Positions 18,753 through 28,714 are shown, numbered from the stretch's first letter. The stretch: 64,000 bases of DNA from Undibacterium paludis (GCF_022568815.1 NZ_JAKZHX010000001.1:975113-1039112), one strand, 5' to 3'. Made by a program: numbers and translations. The notes: a model not told the origin generated them from the letters alone.

Positions 18753-21700
18753 ATGAAAAAAATCAGTTCCGAATTCAGGCTGGCAGGAGGACTTCTATTT
18801 GGGCTAATTTTACTGTTATCTGCCGGCTGGCAGCTTTACCGTGTCTTGCAGGAGTACCGGAGCAATTCCTTATGGGTTACCCATACCTACCAGGTGCTTG
18901 ATCAGTTAAATGAAGTCAAAGCCGGTGTACTTGAGCTCGAAAGCATACAGCGCCTGTATTTCATCACCGGCGACGATGTATTTACCAATCAGCGTGACAC
19001 CAGATTCAAGCAGGCACGCCAGGCTGCCAAAAATGTAGAATTGCTGACCGCCGATAATCCACGCCAGCAATTGCTGCACCGTGGACTGACACAGAAACTG
19101 GAAGAAAGACTGGGCGCTCTCGAAAAAACCCTGCACGTCTACCAGACCGAGGGTTTTGATGCCACACGCAAACACCTGATCAACGGCGCCCCACGCATCA
19201 TCATGGAAACCCTGCTGGAACAAATCAATTCCATGGAACAGGAAGAACGGGTATTGCTGGAACAACGCAAGATCCAGATTGAAAGCAATTTCGTGCAAGC
19301 CCGCGGCATAGGCATACTGGTTCTGATCATTACTTTGGGTGGCGGTGTTCTGCTGTGGCAGCAATTCAGGCGCGACCTCATGCAAAGGGTGGAAGCAGAA
19401 ACTGCTGTACGCGAAAGCGAATCGATGTTGAAGCAGGTGCTTGATATCTTGCCGGTAGGCGTGGTTATTTGTGATCGCGATGGCTTACTGACCCAGATCA
19501 ATCCGTGCAGCAAGGAAATCTGGGGTGGTTCACGCCATGTAAGCCCGGATCAATATGGCGAATATGCCGGCTGGTGGCCCGATACCGGCAAGCGCATCGC
19601 CGCAGAAGAATGGGCCATGGCGCGCACCATGAAAACCGGTGAAACCATACTCAATGAACTGGCCGACATACGCTGCTTTGATGGCAGTCGCAAAACCATT
19701 TCCAACAGTACTGCCCCTTTGCGCGATGAAAGCGGCCGCCTCATCGGCGGCTTGTCGGTCAATGTTGATGTCACCGAATTCACCCGCACCGAGCGCAAGC
19801 TCAGGGCCGCGGCCCACTATGACGACACCCAGGTACAGGCACAAAACCTGTTTGCCTCCAGCTTTGAAAGACACGCCCTGTTTAATGGTTTGCTTTCCCT
19901 GCTGGCCGAGCGCCACGGCTACCTGATGTCAGCACTGTACAGTTATGACGAATGGTACGCCCGTTTTCGCTGCGAAGCCACGTATGGCCTGGGCCGCGAT
20001 GTTCCACGCGAATTCGAAATGGGTGAAGGCTTGCTGGGGCAGGCGGCATTGACAGGGAAAAGCAATCTGCTCGATGCCAGCCGTCTTAGCCTGCAGACCG
20101 GCCTGGCCAGTTTCAGTCCCAAGTATGTGCTGATGATACCGGTGAATTATCAGGAACGTCGCCAGGCCATCATGGTGCTGGCAACCACCAATGCCGAAAT
20201 CAGCGGCGAACAGGCTTTTCTTGAGAAACTCGCTGGTCAGCTGGCGGTCACGCTACATAATTTGCGCCAGTACAGTGACCTGAAACTGCTGGCAGATCAA
20301 TTGCGCACCAGCAGCGAAGAAATCGCTGCCAAGAACCAGCAGCTTGAACAGGCCAGTCGCATGAAATCCGAGTTCCTGGCGAATATGTCTCATGAATTGC
20401 GCACACCATTGAATGCCATCGTCGGTTTTTCAGAAATACTCAAGGATGGCCTGATGGGCCCCTTGTCTGCTCAGCAAAAAGACGCAGCCGTCGACATCTT
20501 CGGCAGCGGTAAACATTTGCTGGCCCTGATCAACGACATCCTCGACCTGTCCAAGATTGAGGCAGGCAAGATGCAAATCAATCTTGAATCGACAGATATC
20601 GCCACACTGATACAGTCCAGCATGCAAGTGATACGTGAGCAGGCCACCCTGCAAAGCCTGCAAGTGTCCGCCAAAGTGCAGGATGAGCTGGGTGAAATCT
20701 GGCTTGATGAAGTCAAGGTCAAGCAAATTATCTATAACCTGCTGTCGAATGCAGTGAAATTCACGCCTGAGGGTGGCCGTATCCATCTTTCTGCACGGCG
20801 TGTCGATGGTCACGCAGTACCTGGCGGGCGCTATGAGCACTATCTGGAAATCATGGTCAGCGACAGCGGCATAGGCATACCCGAAGATGCCCAGTCCCAG
20901 CTATTCAAACCGTTCACCCAGATAGACAATAGCCTGTCACGCCGCTACCAGGGCACCGGTCTTGGTCTGGCCATGGTCAAACGTATGGCCGAACTGCACG
21001 ATGGCAGCGTGGCCGTCAGCAGCATCGCCGGCAAGGGCTCAACATTTACCGTCTTGCTGCCTTGGCGTACAGCCAACCTGCCAGGCCGGCAATTTGACAG
21101 TGCACCGGTCACCAGTCATGCTGCCCATGGCCATGACAAAGCGATCAGGGATTTGCTCGCCCTGATTGTGGAAGATGACGACCAGGCGTCAGAAGTTTTG
21201 CGGGTACAACTGGAAAGCGTGGGATTTCGCGCAATGCGCGCAAAATCAGCCGAAGTTGCACTGAAAATAGCGGAACAGGAACATCCCGACCTGATCACAC
21301 TTGATATCCTGCTGCCGGGTATGGATGGCTGGGAGTTCCTGGAAAGATTCAAACAACAACCGCTGTTCGCATCAACGCCCGTGGTTATCATCTCCATCGT
21401 CGCTGATCTTGGTCGTGGCCTGTCACTGGGTGCTGCCCATGTCATGCAAAAGCCTATCGCCAGGGAAGAATTGACTACCGCCCTGACCGTGCTCGGCTTT
21501 TGCCGTGATACTGAAGCAAAGCATAAAACGGCACTGGTCGTCGACGACGACCCCAAGGCGGTCAAACTGGTTTGTACCCAGCTGGAATCATTCGGCTATA
21601 AAACCTTATCTGCACTCGGTGGCCAGGAAGGGATAGACAGCGCCAGACAGCACGAGCCCGATCTCATCATATTGGACTTGATGATGCCCGAAATCAATGG

Positions 21701-21899
21701 CTTCGATGTGGTGGAAGCCCTGAAAAGTGATACAGTCACAGCAAGTATTCCAATTATCGTGTTGACAGCCAAGCAAGTCACTGTGGAAGACAGGTTACGC
21801 TTGAGTAACGATGTCAAAAAAGTAATGGAAAAATCCGAATTCAATCATGGCCGTTTCCTCGGTGAAGTCAAGCGCGCCATGATGGGCAGGGGTAAGTAA
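18753..21899 (+). CDS. Hybrid sensor histidine kinase (CHASE3-PAS-GAF-HisKA-HATPase-REC-REC)
   Basis: 1048 residues. Order: membrane segment (about 11-30), a periplasmic helical CHASE3-like region (about 35-180), second membrane segment (about 186-205), PAS (about 220-345), GAF (about 370-505), HisKA with the phospho-accepting His547 in MSHELRTPLN, a complete HATPase domain (N box around NLLSNAVKFT, GIGIPE, GTGLGLAMV), and two receiver domains with Asp851 (LDILLPGMDG) and Asp975 (LDLMMPEING). The first receiver ends with a plausible Lys in MQKPI. The second ends VMEKSEF rather than the usual KP. It probably feeds phosphate to the adjacent regulators. The next gene begins one base after its stop. 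Confidence 0.92.
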   Translation: MKKISSEFRLAGGLLFGLILLLSAGWQLYRVLQEYRSNSLWVTHTYQVLDQLNEVKAGVLELESIQRLYFITGDDVFTNQRDTRFKQARQAAKNVELLTADNPRQQLLHRGLTQKLEERLGALEKTLHVYQTEGFDATRKHLINGAPRIIMETLLEQINSMEQEERVLLEQRKIQIESNFVQARGIGILVLIITLGGGVLLWQQFRRDLMQRVEAETAVRESESMLKQVLDILPVGVVICDRDGLLTQINPCSKEIWGGSRHVSPDQYGEYAGWWPDTGKRIAAEEWAMARTMKTGETILNELADIRCFDGSRKTISNSTAPLRDESGRLIGGLSVNVDVTEFTRTERKLRAAAHYDDTQVQAQNLFASSFERHALFNGLLSLLAERHGYLMSALYSYDEWYARFRCEATYGLGRDVPREFEMGEGLLGQAALTGKSNLLDASRLSLQTGLASFSPKYVLMIPVNYQERRQAIMVLATTNAEISGEQAFLEKLAGQLAVTLHNLRQYSDLKLLADQLRTSSEEIAAKNQQLEQASRMKSEFLANMSHELRTPLNAIVGFSEILKDGLMGPLSAQQKDAAVDIFGSGKHLLALINDILDLSKIEAGKMQINLESTDIATLIQSSMQVIREQATLQSLQVSAKVQDELGEIWLDEVKVKQIIYNLLSNAVKFTPEGGRIHLSARRVDGHAVPGGRYEHYLEIMVSDSGIGIPEDAQSQLFKPFTQIDNSLSRRYQGTGLGLAMVKRMAELHDGSVAVSSIAGKGSTFTVLLPWRTANLPGRQFDSAPVTSHAAHGHDKAIRDLLALIVEDDDQASEVLRVQLESVGFRAMRAKSAEVALKIAEQEHPDLITLDILLPGMDGWEFLERFKQQPLFASTPVVIISIVADLGRGLSLGAAHVMQKPIAREELTTALTVLGFCRDTEAKHKTALVVDDDPKAVKLVCTQLESFGYKTLSALGGQEGIDSARQHEPDLIILDLMMPEINGFDVVEALKSDTVTASIPIIVLTAKQVTVEDRLRLSNDVKKVMEKSEFNHGRFLGEVKRAMMGRGK

Positions 21900-21900
21900 A

Positions 21901-22266
21901 ATGGCACGCATACTGATCATAGAAGATAATCCAGTTAATATGAAACTGGCGGCCTTTTTATTGCAAAACGCCGGTCATGAAGTCTTGCAGGCCGTTGATG
22001 CCGAACAGGGCATGCAGGTCGCGCACGACATGCTGCCTGATTTGATCTTGATGGATATGCAACTGCCGGGCATTGATGGTATTACCGCCACCAGGCAATT
22101 GAAAACAGATGCCGCCACTGCCCAGATCAAGATCATTGCCCTGACCGCCTTTGCCATGAGCGGTGACGAAGAGCGCTTTCGCGCTGCGGGATGTGATGCC
22201 TATATGGCAAAACCCATACGTTACCAGGCGTTTTTGTCACTGGTGGACGCCATGTTGAAAGCCTGA
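21901..22266 (+). CDS. Single-domain CheY/DivK-like response regulator
   Basis: 121 residues, receiver domain only. Asp9, the phospho-acceptor Asp52 (LILMDMQLPGIDG), Thr and Ala in the ALTAFAM segment, and Lys in MAKPI are all present, so it should be phosphorylatable. It starts one base after the hybrid kinase stop codon, which implies translational coupling. It is the natural phosphate acceptor or shuttle for that kinase. With no output domain, it must act by protein-protein contact. Confidence 0.92.
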   Translation: MARILIIEDNPVNMKLAAFLLQNAGHEVLQAVDAEQGMQVAHDMLPDLILMDMQLPGIDGITATRQLKTDAATAQIKIIALTAFAMSGDEERFRAAGCDAYMAKPIRYQAFLSLVDAMLKA

Positions 22267-22357
22267 ATGCTGCGTCTGGCCAGACCATTTGCCTGTCTGG
22301 CTGCTTACAAGCAACGCCAGGCAGAGTAAACTGGCGGCATCAGAACAAAGGTGCCTT

Positions 22358-22840
22358 ATGAAATTTGAACATTTAGTTGAAATCAATGACCTGAGCAATC
22401 CCATGATTGCTGTCATCAATCGCGAACAGCTCTGGCGCGGCCTGGTCTTGCGAGCAGAATTGCCCAAGATGTTTGTCTCCTACATCGACGATGTCAGTAT
22501 CAGCGATCATAGCGAAGCCGGCATGACACGCACCCTGCGTTATGGTGAACTGCTCGTCACGGACCATGTCCGCTTTACCCAGTTTGAGCACATAGATTAC
22601 GAAGTCCCGGCGCAAAATGAAATCCCCAGGTCTTCTTTACGCATGAGCATAGAGGAACCTCAACCCCAGGCACTGTTTGTCCGCTTTAGCTACGATGCCG
22701 GGCAAACGGCCCAGGAAGATGTCGAGAATGAAATGTATGACGAATACCGCAAATCTGCCTATCAGGAAGCAGACGTCGATACCATACGCATCATCCGTGA
22801 ACTGGCAGAAAGCGGGCGCCTGGACGCCCTGCCATCCTGA
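22358..22840 (+). CDS. SRPBCC-fold protein of the DUF1857/AtaL-like family
   Basis: 160 residues from ATG 22358, preceded by AAAGGTG at proper spacing; a longer frame from 22289 is not supported. The sequence fits DUF1857: NPMIAVINREQLWRGLVLRAE near the start, ITDH-like LLVTDHVRFTQFEHIDYEV in the middle, and DEYRKSAYQEADVDTIRIIREL at the end. This is a helix-grip (START-like) fold that usually binds a small hydrophobic ligand. No partner gene shows the ligand. Cytoplasmic. Confidence 0.8.
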   Translation: MKFEHLVEINDLSNPMIAVINREQLWRGLVLRAELPKMFVSYIDDVSISDHSEAGMTRTLRYGELLVTDHVRFTQFEHIDYEVPAQNEIPRSSLRMSIEEPQPQALFVRFSYDAGQTAQEDVENEMYDEYRKSAYQEADVDTIRIIRELAESGRLDALPS

Positions 22841-22941
22841 AAATCGCCCGTTGCATTGCTGAGCACCGGCAAATTCGGGGATAATGCGCATCTGTTATCC
22901 GCTTAATCCCCATATTCCCCATCCTAATTGCAAGGTTACCC

Positions 22942-24033
22942 ATGTCCAAGCGCACCACAACTGCCAATGGCAAATCCGTCAACGCTGTTGCTCCACCGTT
23001 ACCGGTCCAGACCACCCGCCTGAAACGCAAACAGTTTGCCACCGATGGCGATGTGCATATCCAGGGCGATGCCGTGATCGCCACCCAGTTCATCGTGGGT
23101 GGCGATTGCCTGATCGATGGTGACCTGCAGGCTGAAGAGGTATTTTGCCTGGGCAAGCTGACCGTGACCGGTGATATCCGCGTGCAATCGCTGTATGTAG
23201 GCCAGGCGCTCGACGCCGGTGGCAATATTGACGTGGAATACCTGTTGAAGACTGGCTGCAATGCCGAATGGATGGCGCGCATGCTGGAACTGGATCAGGG
23301 CAAACCGGCCGCCGATGGCAGCGGCTTCATGGACAAGCTGGTCCATCCTGCCATTCTGGCGCGCTATGCCCACCATGATCCCTTTGGCGGCTTTGGCGAT
23401 ATCCAGGCACTCGGATATGTCGCCTGTGCCGACCTCGACTGTCATGGCAATGTGCAGCTCGATGACGTGCTTGAAGTTGGTGAAATCCAGTTTGTCGGCG
23501 GCCATCTGTCCGCTGCCGCCATCCATGTCGCTGGAGACTGCAATTGCCAGGGTGAACTGTTCAGTGAAACCGATATACAGGTGGAAGGTCATCTGTTCGC
23601 CGCCACCGTGATTTGCCAGGGCAATCTTGAAGTCGCCAGCATACACAGCCAGGGCGACATCAGTACCTGGGGTTATCTGCGCGCCAGCGGTGAAATCAGC
23701 AGCCTGCGCGGTGAAATCCATTGCGGACGCTGGATTGCCACCAAGGCTAGCATCTATGCCGCCAAATACATCAAGGCTGGAGAATCTGTCATTGGTGAAA
23801 AAGGTATCAGTTGCGGCAGCGATTACGGCATCCTGGCAGCGACCAATCTGCCACGCTCGCGCTGGGCCACACACGGCATGGTGTCAGCAGCGACCAAACC
23901 ACGCCTGTTATTGTCCGGCCAGTTCGTCGAAGGCAAGAAAATCAAGCATATCGATGCACTGGAAAAAAAGCGTGAAACTGAACTCGACTGGGAAGTGCCG
24001 CGCCGCCTCAAACGCGAAATGCTGCAGGCCTGA
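22942..24033 (+). CDS. Polymer-forming (bactofilin-like) beta-helical protein
   Basis: 363 residues, start supported by AAGGTTACCC before the ATG. The N-terminal 35 residues are polar and Thr/Pro rich. The remainder is built of short hydrophobic-alternating units ending in DG, GD or GN (IQGDAVIATQFIVGGDCLIDGD, then LTVTGDIRV, later CQGNLEVASIHSQGDISTWGYL), which predicts a right-handed beta-helix as in bactofilins. A non-repeat insert at about 105-150 (NAEWMARMLELDQG to GGFGDIQ) and a basic helical tail (about 330-363) set it apart from small bactofilins, which are usually 100-200 residues. No enzyme motif is seen. A scaffold or cytoskeletal role is inferred. Confidence 0.72.
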   Translation: MSKRTTTANGKSVNAVAPPLPVQTTRLKRKQFATDGDVHIQGDAVIATQFIVGGDCLIDGDLQAEEVFCLGKLTVTGDIRVQSLYVGQALDAGGNIDVEYLLKTGCNAEWMARMLELDQGKPAADGSGFMDKLVHPAILARYAHHDPFGGFGDIQALGYVACADLDCHGNVQLDDVLEVGEIQFVGGHLSAAAIHVAGDCNCQGELFSETDIQVEGHLFAATVICQGNLEVASIHSQGDISTWGYLRASGEISSLRGEIHCGRWIATKASIYAAKYIKAGESVIGEKGISCGSDYGILAATNLPRSRWATHGMVSAATKPRLLLSGQFVEGKKIKHIDALEKKRETELDWEVPRRLKREMLQA

Positions 24034-24063
24034 TATCTCGTATCCGGTATTGATGAATGATAA

Positions 24064-24091
24064 AAAAATCCGGCCCGGTGGCCGGATTTTT
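24064..24091. terminator. Bidirectional Rho-independent terminator
   Basis: AAATCCGGCC (24066-24075) pairs with GGCCGGATTT (24080-24089) around a 4-base loop. It is flanked by A-runs on the left and T-runs on the right, so it can serve both the polymer-forming gene (+) and the CPBP protease gene (-). Confidence 0.85.
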
Positions 24092-24120
24092 CAATTCAGA
24101 GGATATCCCGGCAAGACTAT

Positions 24121-24933
24121 TCATTGATTCGCTGATGTCCGCCCGGGCAACAGCAAACGACGCAGCAGCCATATCCCTGCCATGGCCAGCATCAGCACCA
24201 GTAACAGCAGGAGCCAGTCAGACGCTTCCCAATCAGTCTGCACTTCCCTGTTGCTCATGCTCTGGTAAAGATACAGGACAAACATGTTTGAACTCATATG
24301 CAGGAAGATGCCCGGCCACAAAGACCGCGTCCGGTCATACAGCCAGGCACACACCACACCAATAATGCCAGCACTGACAAACTGATAGATATTCATATGT
24401 GCCAACCCAAACAACATGGACGAACCCAGGATTGCCCGCCAGCGTGAATACTGATTCAGGAAACTGCGCAGGATAATTCCACGGAACAGCATTTCTTCGA
24501 GCACGGGTGCAATCAGGCAGGCGGTGATGACAGAGCCGCCGCTACCGCCCATCATTTCGTCAAATTCACGCTGTTGCGTGGCGGAGACCGGTATCCAGTT
24601 TTCAATGAAGTTGGTGATCAGTCCCATCGATAATTCCAATGCAGGCAAGACCAGCAATAAAGGCAGGGCCAGCAGACAAATGGTCACGCTGACCCGGTTG
24701 CCTGAGGCGTGGAACAGCTTGCCATAGCTGAGGCGCTTGTACTGCAGCAGTACCGTAAACAACACCGCGTTCGCCAGTACCGTGACGACCCCATCGAGCT
24801 GTGCCGCCTCCATGCCGGTCACTGACTGCATGCTGTCAATCAGCGAACTGAATAACAGCTCCAGCCCCATCAGGAGAATGATGAGAAAACAGGCTTCCAG
24901 CGCACTGGGGAAATTTTCATTTTCTTGTTGCAT
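24121..24933 (-). CDS. CPBP-family intramembrane glutamic endopeptidase
   Basis: 270 residues with about eight hydrophobic segments. The CPBP (CAAX protease and bacteriocin-processing) motifs are intact: EEMLFR (Glu146, Glu147, Arg151), FGLAHM (His179) and a late conserved Asn region (HMSSNMF, about residue 213-219). Family members cleave within the membrane; bacterial substrates are mostly unknown. The N terminus is polar (MQQENENFPS) and cytoplasmic. It shares a bidirectional terminator with the polymer-forming gene, and a small DUF1737 gene precedes it on the same strand 55 bases away. Confidence 0.87.
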   Translation of the reverse strand: MQQENENFPSALEACFLIILLMGLELLFSSLIDSMQSVTGMEAAQLDGVVTVLANAVLFTVLLQYKRLSYGKLFHASGNRVSVTICLLALPLLLVLPALELSMGLITNFIENWIPVSATQQREFDEMMGGSGGSVITACLIAPVLEEMLFRGIILRSFLNQYSRWRAILGSSMLFGLAHMNIYQFVSAGIIGVVCAWLYDRTRSLWPGIFLHMSSNMFVLYLYQSMSNREVQTDWEASDWLLLLLVLMLAMAGIWLLRRLLLPGRTSANQ

Positions 24934-24988
24934 AAAGGCAGGAGCGAACGTATCGACTGAAGGCCCGTTGCTGACAAGTCAGCAGCAA

Positions 24989-25186
24989 CTACGAGTTAGG
25001 CAGATCTATATCCTGCGAGAATTCGCCGTCCACTTCTTTGATAATGGCCTGACCGGCCACCATGTGCTGTCCATTAAAACTCAAGGTCGGCCCGCCATAC
25101 AGCGTCCAGCCCTGGTTCAGGGCTGTCGATACGCGCATGCAAAACGCCTTGTCATCGGGTCCGGTCAGGTAACGGTATAGTTTCAT
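24989..25186 (-). CDS. Small DUF1737 protein
   Basis: 65 residues, matching the whole DUF1737 family: MKLYRYLTGPDDKAFCMRV at the start, ALNQGWTLYGGPTLSFNG in the middle, GQAIIKEVDG near the end. Proteins of this kind are small, soluble and of unknown function. The start ATG is fixed by the family pattern. It lies upstream of the CPBP protease on the same strand. Confidence 0.85.
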   Translation of the reverse strand: MKLYRYLTGPDDKAFCMRVSTALNQGWTLYGGPTLSFNGQHMVAGQAIIKEVDGEFSQDIDLPNS

Positions 25187-25426
25187 GTTGACTTATTCAC
25201 ATCCAGTTAATATCCAAAAATCAAACCGACAAACTGGCGGACATTATATGCCATCGTGCCCGGCTAATACTCAGGCAACTGGTAACAACAAGTGCGGCAT
25301 ATTTGCAGCAAATTAATTTTTCCCCTTGGCAATAGGCATCTTCAGGTTAAAATTGAAAAGGTTTTCATAAAGCCAATCATTCTCACTTCCCTCGAACGCC
25401 TCACTTCACTGAAATTTATTAAATTT

Positions 25427-28264
25427 GTGAAAACATTGCAAAAATTTTTACAGCGTTGGCAGCAGCGGAATATTTATACCCGCTTGTTCATACCAATACT
25501 TGTCCTGATTTTTGTTGTGAGCGGATTTCGTTATTACATGATGATAGAAAGTGAAACCCGGGACGCCAGGCACAGACTGCAAACCGAATTACGCCATGCA
25601 AATCACTACCTGACACCCGCCCTGATCAACCTTTCCTTGCAGGACAACCAGCAAGCCATGCACAGCCTGCTCTTGCGGGAAGCGATATCAAGCCCGCTGA
25701 TACAGAGTATCAGCTGGGACTACCAGCGCCAGCACGTCACGGGGCAGGATACAGATCAGGAAAGGCCGGGTGTGCCGGACTGGTTTTCCGCCATCCTGCA
25801 TCTGACCGAAGAAACTTCGCGACAAGAAGTTCGGCTGCCGAATGGCGACACCGGCTTGCTCAGTATACAAACCACTGTGGAAGGAGAAAAAGCACATATC
25901 TGGCAGAAAGTGATGACCCAGGCAAAGATTTCGTTGCTCATCGTCGTCACCATCTTCTTTCTGCTGGGCCTGATATTGCGCTCGAACACCAGAACCATGC
26001 ACAGGCTGGCAGAAGCAACCGACAAATTCAAAAAGGGGCAACACGCCGTGCGCATGTCTGTCACCGGTACGGCGGAGGCCCGGGCACTGGCGAATACCTT
26101 CAATGCCATGGCCAGTGAAGTACAGGCTTTGCTGCTGACCCTGCAACGCAGCCAGCGCGAAAACAGTGAGCAACTGCACTTCACCTGGCAATTGCTCAAT
26201 GCCCTGCCGATACCAATTTTTTTTCAGGACCAGCATGGTATCTGCCAACGCATCAACCACGCCTGGGAAGAGATGTTTGGTGTCAGCGCCAGAGATATCA
26301 CAGGCAGAACCATGCCGCTGCTGGCAGTCGATGCCCAAGGGCAGGCAATGGTATTGGCGCACGACGCTGCCGACCCGTTGAAACTGGTCATGGAAACACG
26401 GGTACAGGCTGCCGGCAAAATACTTGATGTCCTTTACTTCCAGGCTAGTTTCACCAATGTCGATGGCCTTACCATAGGCAGCATAGGAGCCCTGATCGAC
26501 ATCAGCGAACGCAAGCAGGCGCAAGCGACGCTGGCGGCTGAAAATGAGCGCGTAGAAACCACACTGGCCTCTATCGGCGATGCCGTCATCAGTACCGATG
26601 TCGATGGCCGCATATTGACACTGAACCGTGTTGCACAACAGTTATGCGGCTGGAAAAGAAGTGAAGCGCACAACCACACGCTGCAGGAAGTATTCGCCCT
26701 CAGTGATGGCGGTCACCGCGCCAGATTGGCTGAGTTCCTGGGGCAAATTTCACAGCGTGAGGATATCTTGCAATCCGATACCCAGGTTTTGATTTCACGC
26801 AGCGGCCAGCAGTTTGAAATCGACTATACGGCAGCACCGATCAGGCAAAAGAATGGCAAGGTCATGGGTTGTGTGCTGGTGTTTCGCGACGTTAGTGAGA
26901 AACGCCGCCTGATGCAGGAGATTTCATGGCGGGCCGGTCACGATGTATTGACCGGACTGGAAAACCGCAATGCCCTGGCAGAGCGTTTCAATACCGCCAT
27001 CGCCACTGCACATGCGCAGCAGACATGGCTGGCAGTTTGCCTGATCGATCTCGATCATTTCCAGAAAATCAATGAGAGCCATGGCCAGGACTTCGCCAAC
27101 AAATTGCTGCAGCAAGTGGCCAGACGGCTGGAAAGCAATGCCGGCAACGAACATCACATTGCCCGCCTGGGTGGTGATGAATTCGTCATACTGCTGCAAA
27201 ACCAGCATGATGTCGCTGGTGTGGAACTGAACCTGGCGCTGTTGCTGGCAGAGCTGGCGCAGACCTATGAAATAGAACAACAAAGCATCAAGCTCTCCGC
27301 CAGCATAGGTGTGGCCATTTACCCGCGTGACGATATCAATGCTGATACCTTGCTGCGTTGTGCGGACCAGGCCATGTACCAGGCCAAATTGAAAGGTCGC
27401 AATCAATTCCATTTATTCGATGCCGAGCATGACCAGCAATTACGTACCCACCATAATCAGCGTGCGCGTATAAGGCTGGCCCTGCAACAGGATGAAATGC
27501 GCCTGTATTTCCAGCCCAAGGTGAATATGCGCCTGGGCCGCATCGTGGGCCTGGAAGCACTGCTGCGCTGGCAACATCCCGACCAGGGCATCATCGGTCC
27601 CCTGCATTTTTTACCATTAATAGAACATACCGACCTGATCATTGATGTCGGTGACTGGGTGTTACAGCAGGCCATGGAACAATTGCGCTCCTGGACATCG
27701 ACACACCCGGATTGGGTGATCAGCGTCAACATCGCCGCAAGACATTTTCAATGCATGGATTTTGTTGAGCGACTGAGCAGGATACTGGCCGACTATCCCG
27801 ATGTACGGGCAGAACGGCTGGAGATAGAAATACTCGAATCCGCAGCCATACAGGACATACAGCATGTACGCGAAGTCATGCTGGCCTGCCAGAAAATGGG
27901 AGTCAGTTTTGCGCTCGATGATTTTGGTACCGGATACTCCTCACTATCCTACCTCAAGCGCCTGCCCGCCAATACCCTTAAAATTGACCAGAGCTTTGTA
28001 CGCGATATGCTGGCAGACAAGGACGATCTGGCTGTCATCAGCGCCGTCATCGGCCTGGCCAGGGCCTTCAATCGCGAAGTCATCGCCGAAGGAGTGGAAA
28101 GTACAGAACACGGCGTCGCCCTGCTGCATCTTGGCTGCGAACTGGTACAAGGCTATGGCGTAGCCCGCCCCATGCCGGCAGCACAGATCAACGACTGGGC
28201 CAAGGCCTATGTCATCCCCGGCAGCTGGCAGCAAGGAAAGGGTTTGGAATGGGAGGGTGCCTGA
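25427..28264 (+). CDS. Membrane GGDEF-EAL c-di-GMP regulator with HAMP and two PAS domains
   Basis: About 945 residues from the GTG at 25427. The frame is open from a GTG at 25292, but the extra 45 residues look non-coding and neither start has a clear Shine-Dalgarno, so the start is uncertain. Order: membrane segment (IPILVLIFVVSGF), periplasmic sensor region, second membrane segment (LLIVVTIFFLLGLIL), HAMP, PAS (LLNALPIPIFFQDQHG), PAS (LASIGDAVISTDVDG), GGDEF and EAL. GGDEF is intact and no RxxD inhibitory site is visible before it. The EAL domain keeps EALLRW, DDFGTGYSSL and AEGVES, so both cyclase and phosphodiesterase activity are possible. Confidence 0.9.
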   Translation: MKTLQKFLQRWQQRNIYTRLFIPILVLIFVVSGFRYYMMIESETRDARHRLQTELRHANHYLTPALINLSLQDNQQAMHSLLLREAISSPLIQSISWDYQRQHVTGQDTDQERPGVPDWFSAILHLTEETSRQEVRLPNGDTGLLSIQTTVEGEKAHIWQKVMTQAKISLLIVVTIFFLLGLILRSNTRTMHRLAEATDKFKKGQHAVRMSVTGTAEARALANTFNAMASEVQALLLTLQRSQRENSEQLHFTWQLLNALPIPIFFQDQHGICQRINHAWEEMFGVSARDITGRTMPLLAVDAQGQAMVLAHDAADPLKLVMETRVQAAGKILDVLYFQASFTNVDGLTIGSIGALIDISERKQAQATLAAENERVETTLASIGDAVISTDVDGRILTLNRVAQQLCGWKRSEAHNHTLQEVFALSDGGHRARLAEFLGQISQREDILQSDTQVLISRSGQQFEIDYTAAPIRQKNGKVMGCVLVFRDVSEKRRLMQEISWRAGHDVLTGLENRNALAERFNTAIATAHAQQTWLAVCLIDLDHFQKINESHGQDFANKLLQQVARRLESNAGNEHHIARLGGDEFVILLQNQHDVAGVELNLALLLAELAQTYEIEQQSIKLSASIGVAIYPRDDINADTLLRCADQAMYQAKLKGRNQFHLFDAEHDQQLRTHHNQRARIRLALQQDEMRLYFQPKVNMRLGRIVGLEALLRWQHPDQGIIGPLHFLPLIEHTDLIIDVGDWVLQQAMEQLRSWTSTHPDWVISVNIAARHFQCMDFVERLSRILADYPDVRAERLEIEILESAAIQDIQHVREVMLACQKMGVSFALDDFGTGYSSLSYLKRLPANTLKIDQSFVRDMLADKDDLAVISAVIGLARAFNREVIAEGVESTEHGVALLHLGCELVQGYGVARPMPAAQINDWAKAYVIPGSWQQGKGLEWEGA

Positions 28265-28294
28265 GCCTGAACGCAAATGACATGGAGACAAAAG

Positions 28295-28714
28295 ATGCAG
28301 GCAATTGACGGACGCTGCAGCTGTGGCAGCATACAGTATCACTACCCGGCCCCGGCCTTGCAGGTGGTTGCCTGCCATTGCGGCCTGTGTCGGCGCATGA
28401 CAGGTGCCGCCTTGTCGGTCTATGTCGTGGTGAAAGCCAGGGCCTTGAATTTTACCAGGGGCCAGGACAGACTCAAACCCTATGCCGTCACCAACGATAC
28501 GACACGCCATTTTTGCGCTGACTGCGGCACACCCATATTCAACCAGAATGCACAAAAATATGCGGGACTGGCCATGCTTTATTTAGGTACGGTAACCGGT
28601 CACGAGCAGTTGTCACCGGCGATGGCCTTGTATTGTGAAAGCCGCCTGCCCTGGTTGCAGTTGCCAGAATCCTGCCAGCAGTTCCAGCAAGCGCCGGAAC
28701 GTCCTGCCAAATGA
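28295..28714 (+). CDS. GFA-family (DUF636) zinc-binding protein
   Basis: 139 residues from ATG 28295, chosen over ATG 28277 because GGAG at 28284-28287 is correctly spaced to the second. It shows the glutathione-dependent formaldehyde-activating enzyme/CENP-V fold: GRCSCGSI, VACHCGLCRRMTG and HFCADCGTPIF supply the Cys ligands for two zinc ions. Members include S-(hydroxymethyl)glutathione synthase, but most, probably this one too, have no assigned activity. It starts 30 bases after the GGDEF-EAL stop codon. Confidence 0.86.
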   Translation: MQAIDGRCSCGSIQYHYPAPALQVVACHCGLCRRMTGAALSVYVVVKARALNFTRGQDRLKPYAVTNDTTRHFCADCGTPIFNQNAQKYAGLAMLYLGTVTGHEQLSPAMALYCESRLPWLQLPESCQQFQQAPERPAK

